Origin: Nannocystis bainbridge
GTDB lineage: Bacteria > Myxococcota_A > Polyangia > Nannocystales > Nannocystaceae
Length of the DNA stretch: 64,000 bases
Direction: 5' to 3'
Assembly: GCF_028368995.1 (NCBI RefSeq)
Contig: NZ_JAQNDL010000003.1
Location: 682,001-746,000 of the forward strand
Shown: positions 57,032-64,000 of the stretch, in pieces
How the letters are laid out: every line of letters begins with the position of its first letter
Position numbering within the stretch: position 1 is the first letter of the stretch
The notes under the pieces: model-generated
The model's database searches: none
Told to the model about the DNA's origin: nothing
The model's input: only the letters and a program-made list of their open reading frames with translations
Position numbers and translations under genes: made by a program

Positions 57032-59377
57032 ATGCCCGACCCTGGCGACGCCCCGGACGACGCCTCGCGCGCGGCCCAGAGCATCGCCGCGCGCGAGGTC
57101 CGGCGGATCAAGGCCGCGGCGCACGCCAAGCTGTTCGGGCGCGACGCCGCCGCCCCGCCGGCCCAGCCGCACCGGATCGCCCGCTACGCGGTCCTGCAGT
57201 CGCTCGGCGTCGGCGGCATGGGCGAGGTCTACCTCGCCTACGACGACAAGCTCGCGCGCGACGTCGCCATCAAGCTGGTCCGGCTCGACCGCGGCGGCGG
57301 GCTCGAGCGGGCCTCCTCGCGGCTCCTCCGCGAGGCCCAGGCCCTGGCCCAGCTGTCGCACCCCAACGTCGTCCAAGTCTACGAGACCGGCAACTTCGAG
57401 GGTCGGGTCTTCATCGCCATGGAGTTCGTCCGCGGCGTGCACATGCGGCGATGGCTCGAGACCGCCCCGCGGACCTGGCGGCAGGTGCTCGACGCCTATC
57501 TCCAGGCCGGCGAGGGCCTCGCCGCCGCCCACCGCCGCGCCATGGTCCACCGCGACTTCAAGCCCGAGAACGTGCTCGTCGGCGACGACGGCCGGGTCCG
57601 CGTCGTCGATTTCGGCCTCGTCCGCAGCGCCCCCGACCCTGACGCCCCCGCCGACGTCCCCGACAACGTCAGCGCCGACGACCTCGAGCGCAGCTCGCGG
57701 TTGACCCAGAGCGGCGCGCTCATGGGCACCCCCTCGTACATGTCCCCGGAGCAGTTCCAGGGCCTCAAGGCGACCGAAAAGAGCGACCAGTTCGCCTTCT
57801 GCGTCGCCCTCTACCGCGGCCTCTACGGCTGGCACCCGTTCGCCTCCGAGACCCGCGCCGAGCTCAAGCGGCGCGTCATGACCGGCCAGATCGCCGCCCC
57901 CCCGCGCGACGCCAAGGTCCCGCCGGGCATCTACACCGTGCTCGTGCGCGGCCTGCACGCCGACCCCGCCCAGCGCTACCCCTCGATGGAGGCGCTGCTG
58001 GCGGCCCTGGTCGCCCCGCCGCGGCGGCGCCGGGTCGGCCTGATCCTCGCCGCCGGCCTCGCCGGCCTGTGCGCCGTCATCGTCGCCGCCGCCAGTCCGC
58101 GCGTCGACCACGCCTGCGAGTGGGCCGCCGCCGCCGAGCTGCCCGCGCCGGGCACCAGCCTCGCCGGCGCCTTCGACGGCATCGACCTGCCGTTCGCCGC
58201 CGCCACCGCCGCGCGCGCCGGCGCCCAGCTCGACCGCTACGCCGCCGACCTCGGGCGGGCCCGCGCCGCCGCCTGCTCGGGCCCGCTCGCCGCCGAGCCG
58301 CTGCGCGAGCGCCACCGCGCCTGCCTCGACCGCCGCACCCGCGACCTCGCGGTCGTCACCGGCGCCCTCGCGCGCCTGCGCCCCAGCCAGCTCGGCGACG
58401 CCGAGCGCTTGGCCGAGTCGCTGCCCGCCATCGCCCCCTGCTTCGACCCCGGCAACCTCGTCGGCCCCGGCCCCCCCGCCCCCGACCTCGCCGCCGCCCT
58501 CGACGAGGCCCGCGTCTCGGCCCTCGCCGGCCGCCCCAGCGACGCCGCCCGCCAGGTCGAGCGCGTCCTCAAGGAGGTCGGCGGCGACCCGCTGCGCGCC
58601 GAGGCGGCCGCCCTGCTCGGCCACGTCTCGTGCGCCCGCGGCCTCGCCCAGCAGGGCCGCGACCAGCTCGGGTCCGCGCTCCAGCTCGCCATCACCCACC
58701 GCGACGACGACCTCGTCGCCGACGTCCAGCGCTACCTCGCCGAATGCACCGGCGACGAGGTCGTGGCCCGCCTCGCCGGCGCCACCGCCGAGCGCCTGCG
58801 CGACCCCAGGCGCCTCACCGAGGTCGCCCTGCTGCGCGCCGAGCTGCTGGCCGCCCAGGGCGACCCGACCAGCGCCCAGATGCTCCTGCGCGACACCCTC
58901 GGCCGCGCCGACGACCGCCCCGCCACCGCCGCCCGCGTCGAGATGCTGCGCGGCCGCATGCTCGCGCTCCAGGGCGGCAACCACGAGGCCCGCGCCCACC
59001 TCGACCAGGCCCTCGCCCTGCTCGCCGGCCTCCCGCGCCACCCCGCCGTCGCCGACGTGCTCGAGGAGCGCGCCCGCCTCCACCTCCGCCTCGGCGAAAA
59101 AGCCGACGCCCGCCTCCGCTTCGGCGAAGCCCTGGCGATCCGCGCCGCCCTGCCCGGCCAGGACGCCGCCCTCGCCCGCCTCCACCTCGCCCTCGCCGAC
59201 CTCGCCGCCGCCGCCGCCGAGCGCAGCCGGGCCCACCGCCACTACGCCGACGCCGTCACCCACGCCAACCGCCTGCCCGACCTGCTGCCCGGCCAGGAGT
59301 TCACCCGCGCCAAGCTGGCGCGCGATACGGCCACCGGCAAGCCCCAGCCGGGTGAATGGCCGCCGCGCCTGCCGTGA
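57032..59377 (+). CDS. Ser/Thr protein kinase with membrane helix and TPR region
   Basis: 781 residues from ATG. The kinase domain (~45-320) has the Gly-rich loop 'LGVGGMGEVYLAYDD', VAIK lysine 'DVAIKLVR', 'HRDFKPENVLV' with His173 and Asp175, 'VVDFGLV', and an activation segment ending 'GTPSYMSPEQF'. All catalytic residues are present. A basic stretch and a membrane helix follow near 335-355 ('VGLILAAGLAGLCAVIVAAA'). Residues ~360-770 are TPR-like helices, presumably periplasmic, for sensing or docking. This layout is typical of myxobacterial PknB-like kinases. The final 20 codons lie in the first unit of a 60-bp tandem array. Confidence 0.9.
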   Translation: MPDPGDAPDDASRAAQSIAAREVRRIKAAAHAKLFGRDAAAPPAQPHRIARYAVLQSLGVGGMGEVYLAYDDKLARDVAIKLVRLDRGGGLERASSRLLREAQALAQLSHPNVVQVYETGNFEGRVFIAMEFVRGVHMRRWLETAPRTWRQVLDAYLQAGEGLAAAHRRAMVHRDFKPENVLVGDDGRVRVVDFGLVRSAPDPDAPADVPDNVSADDLERSSRLTQSGALMGTPSYMSPEQFQGLKATEKSDQFAFCVALYRGLYGWHPFASETRAELKRRVMTGQIAAPPRDAKVPPGIYTVLVRGLHADPAQRYPSMEALLAALVAPPRRRRVGLILAAGLAGLCAVIVAAASPRVDHACEWAAAAELPAPGTSLAGAFDGIDLPFAAATAARAGAQLDRYAADLGRARAAACSGPLAAEPLRERHRACLDRRTRDLAVVTGALARLRPSQLGDAERLAESLPAIAPCFDPGNLVGPGPPAPDLAAALDEARVSALAGRPSDAARQVERVLKEVGGDPLRAEAAALLGHVSCARGLAQQGRDQLGSALQLAITHRDDDLVADVQRYLAECTGDEVVARLAGATAERLRDPRRLTEVALLRAELLAAQGDPTSAQMLLRDTLGRADDRPATAARVEMLRGRMLALQGGNHEARAHLDQALALLAGLPRHPAVADVLEERARLHLRLGEKADARLRFGEALAIRAALPGQDAALARLHLALADLAAAAAERSRAHRHYADAVTHANRLPDLLPGQEFTRAKLARDTATGKPQPGEWPPRLP

Positions 59378-59497
59378 GCGCGCGATACGGCCACCGGCAA
59401 GCCCCTGCCGGGCGCCTGGCCGCCGCGCCTGCCGTGAGCGCGCGATACGGCCACCGGCAAGCCCCTGCCGGTGAATGGCCGCCGCGCCTGCCGTGAA
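59318..59497. repeat. Tandem duplication of a gene 3' end, three 60-bp units
   Basis: The last 60 bp of the kinase gene, including TGA at 59375-59377, recur twice with few changes (stops again at 59435-59437 and ~59494-59496). The third unit has lost one base. Only the first unit is translated. Confidence 0.9.
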
Positions 59498-59504
59498 CCT
59501 TCGA

Positions 59505-59522
59505 CATGTCCGAACGGACATG
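59505..59522. repeat. 18-bp palindrome after tandem array
   Basis: CATGTCC-GAAC-GGACATG, a perfect copy directly after the 60-bp array. From here to the next gene (59523-59719) no other structure is seen. Confidence 0.75.
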
Positions 59523-59719
59523 TCCGAAGATTCCGCCCCGCCACGCCGCGCGAATGCCGTCCGCGCCCGCCCACAGCGCCTCAGGCCGCCGCCGCAGCAG
59601 CCGTCCTCCGCCTGATTCACGCAGCGTGCGCGCGAGGCCACGCGTCCTCGGTCGACCCCCGATGCGTCTCACCGCAATGCGTGTTCGTCGCCGCCGATCT
59701 TCCGCGGTATGGTCCGCCG

Positions 59720-60421
59720 ATGCATCGCGGAATCATTACCCTTGCCATCGTGCTCACGGCCGCCTGCGGCCCCGGAAAATCCGACGACACCGAGACGGGC
59801 GAGCCCACCACCGCCGCCACCACCGAGACGGACCCGCCGACCACCGGCACCACCACGAGCACGGGCGATCCGCCCACCGGCACCACCGATACGACCACCA
59901 CCGGCACCGCCGGCTCGAGCACGACCTCGGAGCCGGGCACCAGCATCGGGACCACCGGCGACTCCGAAGATTTCGACCAACTCGGCGCCTGCGCCGTGCC
60001 CATGGTGTGCGAGGAGTTCTTCCACGGCGACGGCGAGGCTCAGGGCCACTGGGACGGGCCCGAGGGCTTCCTCGACATCGAGCGCTGCATCCTCACCGGC
60101 CTGCGCGACGCCACCCCGGGCCGCTACGTCTACGGCATCAACACCCAGGTCGCCAACGGCGGCTCGCTGGACAAGGCCAACATCATCGTCCACGCCGATC
60201 GCACCGTCACCTTCGCCGAGCACTTCTCGGGCAGCTTCTTCGACAGCGACACCGACAGCAGCACCGAGGTGTTCACCCCGGCCCAGACCTGTACGATCGT
60301 CGACGCCGCGTTCTTCGACAATTGCTTCGAGAACCACGACGATTGGTCGCACTACGCCGAATGCATGAAGATCGAGAAGTGGTGGACCGACTGCGTCGCC
60401 ATGGGCCCCCGCTGCGAATAA
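59720..60421 (+). CDS. Thr-rich-linker surface lipoprotein
   Basis: 233 residues from ATG; 'MHRGIITLAIVLTAAC' is a lipoprotein signal with Cys16. Residues ~20-85 are a Thr/Glu/Asp/Gly linker ('TTGTTTSTGDPPTGTTDTT'). The folded part (~90-233) has several Cys and acidic/aromatic residues, including 'LDIERCILTGLRDATPGRYV' and 'TCTIVDAAFFDNCFENHDD'. Paired cysteines suggest disulfides outside the cytoplasm. No family recognised; similar linker-bearing lipoproteins are typical of Nannocystaceae-like genomes. Confidence 0.72.
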   Translation: MHRGIITLAIVLTAACGPGKSDDTETGEPTTAATTETDPPTTGTTTSTGDPPTGTTDTTTTGTAGSSTTSEPGTSIGTTGDSEDFDQLGACAVPMVCEEFFHGDGEAQGHWDGPEGFLDIERCILTGLRDATPGRYVYGINTQVANGGSLDKANIIVHADRTVTFAEHFSGSFFDSDTDSSTEVFTPAQTCTIVDAAFFDNCFENHDDWSHYAECMKIEKWWTDCVAMGPRCE

Positions 60422-60811
60422 CCGCGCCGCCGCCTCGAGTCCTCGTCGATGCCTCGCGCCTGAACGCGAGGACATGTCCATTCAAACATACGCACAGGCG
60501 CCGGTGTCGTGCCCGCGAACGCGAGCCCATGGGCCGGCTTCGGCCGACCGAATCATGAGACTCGCTTCCTGCCCGTTCGAGCGACGCATTCCAGCCGTCC
60601 GCGCCGGCGATCGGATGCGGGTGCTCGTGGATCGCCCCACCCGGTGATCCGCGAGCCCTGCGCGACCCAGTCCTCAAAGGCAGACAGACCCCGCCGAATC
60701 CCCCGAACACGCCCGAATGGCGCCTCCCCGCGGCCCCGGCCCCGCCGCAACCAGCCCCTCGCCACCGCAGCCTCCACACCTCATCTCGCCGTTGCGATCG
60801 CCCCCCGGGGG
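60422..60811. other. 390-bp intergenic region
   Basis: It holds one palindrome chain (60459-60490) and otherwise G+C-rich sequence. No supported gene or promoter is visible. Confidence 0.4.
60459..60490. repeat. Three-anchor palindrome chain
   Basis: CCTG 60459, CATG 60473, CATA 60487 at 14-bp steps, downstream of the 59720 gene. Confidence 0.7.
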
Positions 60812-61705
60812 ATGGTGTATCGTGCGCCCGAGGTGCCCTTCCTCGAAGCAAGACCGCGCGGCCGCCCGGACCCTTTGTGGCGCGCCGCGCTGGCTGGCCT
60901 GCTCGCGGCCCTGCTCGCCCTCCCGACCGCCTCCGCCGCCCCTGCCGCCGCCCCGGACCCTGCCGCTGTCGACGCCGGCTTTCGCAGCGGCCAGGACGCC
61001 TTTGATCGCCGCGACTACCCGGCGGCCGCGCGCACCTGGACCCGCACCGCCGACCTGTTGCCCGAGACCGCCGAGCACCGGGACAACCGCGCCGGCATCT
61101 ACGAGTACATCGTCGACGCTTACCAGCGAGCCCTGGCCCAGGACCCCTCGCCGCCGCTGCTCGAGGAGGCGCTCGCCGTCCTCGACGCCTACGCTGACGC
61201 CCACGCGGCCGCCCATCCCGGCCTCGAGCTGCCCGCCCCGGTCGCCGAGGCCCGGCGATCGCTGCGGGCCCGGCTCGCCGAGCTCCAGCCCGCCCCCGCC
61301 CCGGTCGAGCCCGAACGCCCCGCCCCCGCACCCCCCGTCCGACCCGACCCGCCGAAGCCCTGGAAGGGCCTCGTGATCGGCGGTGGCGTGGCTCTCGGCG
61401 CCGGCGTGGCGATGCTGGCGATGTTCGGGGCCGGCCTCACGCGGCTGCGCGCCCACGAGGACGATTTCGAGTCGCCCTCGCGGACTTGTGACACCGGAGC
61501 GCTCGTCGGCGAGTGCGCGGAGATCCACGCCCGTGGCAAGTCCGCCGACGCCCTCGCCACCGCCGGCCTCTACGCCGCCCCCGTGCTGCTCGGTGCCGGC
61601 GTCGCGCTGCTCGTCGTCGGCTTGCGGCGCCGGTCCGCCGCCCAGCGCTTCGCGCCGACCCTCGGCCGGTCGTCGATCGGGGCGACCTGGACGCTCCAAT
61701 TCTGA
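60812..61705 (+). CDS. Exported protein with two C-terminal membrane helices
   Basis: 297 residues if the ATG at 60812 is used; GTGs at 60815 and ~60833 are alternatives, the last placing the signal peptide nearer the start. 'AALAGLLAALLALPTASA' is a signal sequence. Residues ~45-160 are TPR-like helices ('FRSGQDAFDRRDYPAAARTW'). A Pro-rich segment leads to two helices (~190-210 and ~245-265). This matches a group of myxobacterial 'TPR plus membrane' proteins without assigned role. The gene lies 22 bp before the Cys-rich repeat gene, so the two may form an operon. Confidence 0.68.
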   Translation: MVYRAPEVPFLEARPRGRPDPLWRAALAGLLAALLALPTASAAPAAAPDPAAVDAGFRSGQDAFDRRDYPAAARTWTRTADLLPETAEHRDNRAGIYEYIVDAYQRALAQDPSPPLLEEALAVLDAYADAHAAAHPGLELPAPVAEARRSLRARLAELQPAPAPVEPERPAPAPPVRPDPPKPWKGLVIGGGVALGAGVAMLAMFGAGLTRLRAHEDDFESPSRTCDTGALVGECAEIHARGKSADALATAGLYAAPVLLGAGVALLVVGLRRRSAAQRFAPTLGRSSIGATWTLQF

Positions 61706-61727
61706 ATCGGACCAGGCGGGACCTTCG

Positions 61728-63110
61728 ATGCCAATTCGCGCGCGATTCACCCCTGCCCTGGCCACGCTCGCCACCTCGGCCTGTTTCTTCAATCCCGGCA
61801 GTCCGTACGCCAACGGCACCACCGGCGATATCGACACCACGAACGTCGCCACCACCGCTCCCACCTCGACCTCCGGGGTGGCCCCGAATTGCGGCGACCT
61901 CGTCCTCGATCCCGGCGAAGAGTGCGACGACGGTCAGGCCGGCAACGGCGCCTGCACCCCCGATTGCAAGGACAACGTCTGCGGTGACGGCTGGCTCGGC
62001 CCCGGTGAGCTCTGCGACGACGACACCGCGACCTGCATCGATTGCCAGCGCGTCGTCTGCTCCGACGGCGTCGTCGCCGGCGACGAGCAGTGCGACGACG
62101 GCAACGGCAGCAACAGCGACGCCTGCACCAACGCCTGCAAGAACGCCACCTGCGGCGACGGCTTCCTGCACGAGGGGACCGAGCAGTGCGACGACGGCAA
62201 CCCCAGCGACGCCGACGGCTGCATCGACTGCCATGAGGCCGTGTGCGGCGACGGCGTCGTGTGGCAGGACGTCGAGGGCTGCGACGACGGCAACCAGGTC
62301 AACGACGACGCCTGCTCCAACAATTGCGCCCTGGCCTCCTGCGGCGACGGCATCGTCGGCCCCGGCGAGGCCTGCGACGACGGCAACGACAGCGACGCCG
62401 ACGCCTGCCTCAACACCTGCAAGGACGCCTTCTGCGGCGACGGCTTCGTCCTCGTCGGCGTCGAGGCCTGCGACGACGGCAACCAGCTCGACAACGACGC
62501 CTGCCTCGCCAATTGCGTGATCGCCTCCTGCGGCGACGGCCACGTCCACGACGGCGTCGAGGCCTGCGACGACGGCAACGCCACAGACGGCGACCTCTGC
62601 TCCAACGCCTGCGCTGCCAACCCCAAGCGCGTGTTCGTCAGCAGCAAGATGTACACCGGCGCCCTCGGCGGGGTCACCGGCGCCGATACGAAGTGCAAGT
62701 CGATGGCACAGGCCGCCGGCCTCGGCGGCAACTGGAAGGCCTGGATCTCCGGTGCCGACGACAGCAGCGCCCCCGCCGCGCGCTTCACCCGGTCGATCGG
62801 CGGCTACTTCTTGCCGAACGGGACCCAAGTCGCCAACAACTGGGACGACCTCGTCGACGGCCTCCTGCAGGCGAAGATCGGCCAGCACGAGCCCGGCGCC
62901 AACGTCCAAGGAGTGGGCCACACCGTGGTCCACACCAACACCAAAGCCGACGGCACGCGGACCGGCGACGCTCATTGCGCCGGCTGGACCAGCGATTCGG
63001 CCGACCTCTCGACCGCCCGTGGTTCGATGGCCCACGCGAACGTGCGCTGGACCGAAGACGACGTCCACTACTGCAGCATCGCGGCGCGCATCTACTGTTT
63101 CGAGCAGTAG
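61728..63110 (+). CDS. Myxobacterial Cys-rich repeat protein with DUF1554 domain
   Basis: 460 residues from ATG; a hydrophobic N-terminus with 'ATLATSACFF' suggests a lipoprotein. Residues ~50-300 hold about eight ~30-residue disulfide repeats with the pattern 'CGDGxxxxxEqCDDGNxxxxDaC', the myxococcal disulfide-repeat/DUF4215 module. The last ~150 residues match DUF1554 (C-type-lectin-like, known from Leptospira and myxobacteria): 'VFVSSKMYTGALGGVTGADT', 'NWKAWISGADDSSAPAARF', 'GDAHCAGWTSDS', ending 'CSIAARIYCFEQ'. It is probably displayed on the outer surface, the repeats acting as a rigid stalk for a binding head. A strong inverted repeat follows. Confidence 0.88.
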   Translation: MPIRARFTPALATLATSACFFNPGSPYANGTTGDIDTTNVATTAPTSTSGVAPNCGDLVLDPGEECDDGQAGNGACTPDCKDNVCGDGWLGPGELCDDDTATCIDCQRVVCSDGVVAGDEQCDDGNGSNSDACTNACKNATCGDGFLHEGTEQCDDGNPSDADGCIDCHEAVCGDGVVWQDVEGCDDGNQVNDDACSNNCALASCGDGIVGPGEACDDGNDSDADACLNTCKDAFCGDGFVLVGVEACDDGNQLDNDACLANCVIASCGDGHVHDGVEACDDGNATDGDLCSNACAANPKRVFVSSKMYTGALGGVTGADTKCKSMAQAAGLGGNWKAWISGADDSSAPAARFTRSIGGYFLPNGTQVANNWDDLVDGLLQAKIGQHEPGANVQGVGHTVVHTNTKADGTRTGDAHCAGWTSDSADLSTARGSMAHANVRWTEDDVHYCSIAARIYCFEQ

Positions 63111-63195
63111 GACACGGACTTTGCCAACCACCTGATCGCGCTCGCCTTTCGCCCCAAGTCCGCGTCCTGGCACAGAAATTCTGCTGACACTTGAG

Positions 63196-63224
63196 AGCCC
63201 GCGAGTCCCCAGGACTCGCGGGCT
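63196..63224. terminator. Bidirectional terminator hairpin
   Basis: AGCCCGCGAGTCC (63196-63208) and GGACTCGCGGGCT (63212-63224), a perfect 13-bp stem with a 3-base loop, between the convergent Cys-rich-repeat and dehalogenase genes. No T-run follows on either side, so efficiency is uncertain. It is not related to the dispersed palindrome. Confidence 0.7.
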
Positions 63225-63343
63225 TCGACCTGTGTCTTGGAGAGCTGGTGGAGACGCTCCAGGTCCGCGCGACGGCGATCGCCTCGGCGCGCGTCTCGGG
63301 GTCGAGCCAGACCGGCGAGGCCGTAGCCGGCTTCCTCGGCGAA

Positions 63344-64000
63344 TCAGGCGACCACGAAGGCGGCGAGGTCGGCGAGCGTCGCACCGGTGGCGTGCCCGGC
63401 CGCTGACAGGGCCTCGGGGGCGACGTCCAGGCGATTGAGCCAGAACGTCGGGAAGCCGAACCACGCGGCCCCGGCGGCGTCCCAGCCGCCGAACGCGGCG
63501 AATACGATCTGCTCGCGCGCGAGGCCGAGTGCGGCCGGCCCCAGCGCGTACGCCCGCGGGCTCGGCTTGAAGGTCCGAGCGCGGTGGGTGCTGATGTGCG
63601 CGTCGAACAGGTCGGCGAGCCCCGCGTGCTCGAGCAGCCGCGCGAGCATCGACGGCGAATAGTTGGCAAGCGGGGCCAGGCGCAGGCCGTCGCGCCGCCA
63701 CGCCTCGAGAGCGGCGCGGGTGTCGGGCCACGGCGTGAGCTCGGAATACGCGGCCACGAGCCGGCGCCGGTCGGCGGCGGACAGGCTCAAGCCGCGCGCG
63801 CCGGCGGCGTAGTCGAGGGCTTCGCCGGTGACGATCTCGAAGTCCTGGTACTGCCCGGCGGTGGCGCGCAGCCATGCATATTCGAACTGGCGGACGCGCC
63901 ATTCACGGCATAGATCGGCGGCCTCACCGGGAGCGACGGCCTCGGCGACCCACTCGACGCCACGCGGATCGAAGAGAGTGAACAGGTCGAAACAGATCCC
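63344..64000 (-). CDS. Haloacid dehalogenase type II (5' end outside window)
   Basis: The leftward frame is open from the window edge to its stop; an internal TTG at 63790 is not the start, since the family's first motif lies upstream of it. About 218 residues are visible. Motif I is 'ICFDLFTLFDPRGVEW', with the nucleophile Asp; 'LAPLANYSPSMLARLLEHAG' carries the motif II Asn-Tyr-Ser; Lys is in 'ARTFKPSPRAYALG'; 'VFAAFGGWDAAGAAWFGFPT' is motif III. These fit L-2-haloacid dehalogenases, which remove halide from short 2-halo acids, though many relatives act on phosphoesters. 'FGFPTFWLNRL' is the family's usual ending. Confidence 0.82.
   Translation of the reverse strand, partial: GICFDLFTLFDPRGVEWVAEAVAPGEAADLCREWRVRQFEYAWLRATAGQYQDFEIVTGEALDYAAGARGLSLSAADRRRLVAAYSELTPWPDTRAALEAWRRDGLRLAPLANYSPSMLARLLEHAGLADLFDAHISTHRARTFKPSPRAYALGPAALGLAREQIVFAAFGGWDAAGAAWFGFPTFWLNRLDVAPEALSAAGHATGATLADLAAFVVA

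Noticed and set aside
63166..63183. Sigma-54 promoter at TGGCACAGAAATTCTGC
   Set aside because: GG-to-GC spacing is wrong and it lies downstream of two convergent genes.

Overview
The window looks like a piece of a myxobacterial chromosome, most likely Nannocystaceae-like. The reasons are the very high G+C, the many exported lipoproteins with Thr/Asp/Gly-rich linkers, a Ser/Thr kinase with a TPR-rich C-terminus, a myxobacterial Cys-rich disulfide-repeat protein, a PLL-type propeller lectin and a stand-alone terpene synthase. Assignments rest on reading motifs by eye; no database search was possible.

Layout. 1-10.4 kb: the end of a TPR-type protein, an exported YtcJ-like amidohydrolase, a small coiled-coil protein, two lipoproteins, a UvrD/PcrA helicase, a gp19-like tail-tube-domain protein and a membrane histidine kinase. 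10.7-15 kb: a terpene synthase diverging from an MMPL exporter plus LolA-like pair. 15-23.7 kb: a small membrane protein, a repeat zinc-ribbon protein, a membrane protein, an alpha/beta hydrolase, a MarR regulator with a VOC protein, and a propeller lectin. 23.7-31 kb: a GT-C-type membrane protein, a secreted beta-propeller, a dienelactone-hydrolase-like enzyme and a sedolisin. 31.1-49.3 kb: a five-gene operon with tightly packed or overlapping genes: a PgsC/CapC-like membrane protein, an exported protein, a putative hydrolase, a giant exported protein with a predicted outer-membrane barrel, and a HEAT-like/PgsB-CapB fusion. This reads as an unusual poly-gamma-glutamate-like polymer synthesis and export system. 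49.4-51.4 kb: an AAA ATPase plus a TOPRIM/DUF4276-like partner, a candidate defence pair. 52-64 kb: DUF4142, a sigma-70 factor, a pectin-acetylesterase-like protein, DUF1264, a Ser/Thr kinase, several cell-surface proteins, and a haloacid dehalogenase cut by the window end.

The strongest unexplained signal is a dispersed short palindrome, roughly C(A/C)TGTCC-N4-GGACA(T/G)G (18 bp). It occurs at least 60 times by eye, in intergenic DNA and inside reading frames. Copies chain together by sharing the 4-base end, so anchors recur at exactly 14-bp steps (for example seven anchors from 18119 to 18206, the last holding a start codon). The copies are densest in the capsule-like operon and at gene ends. 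Separately, at three loci the 3' end of a gene, stop codon included, has been tandemly duplicated downstream.
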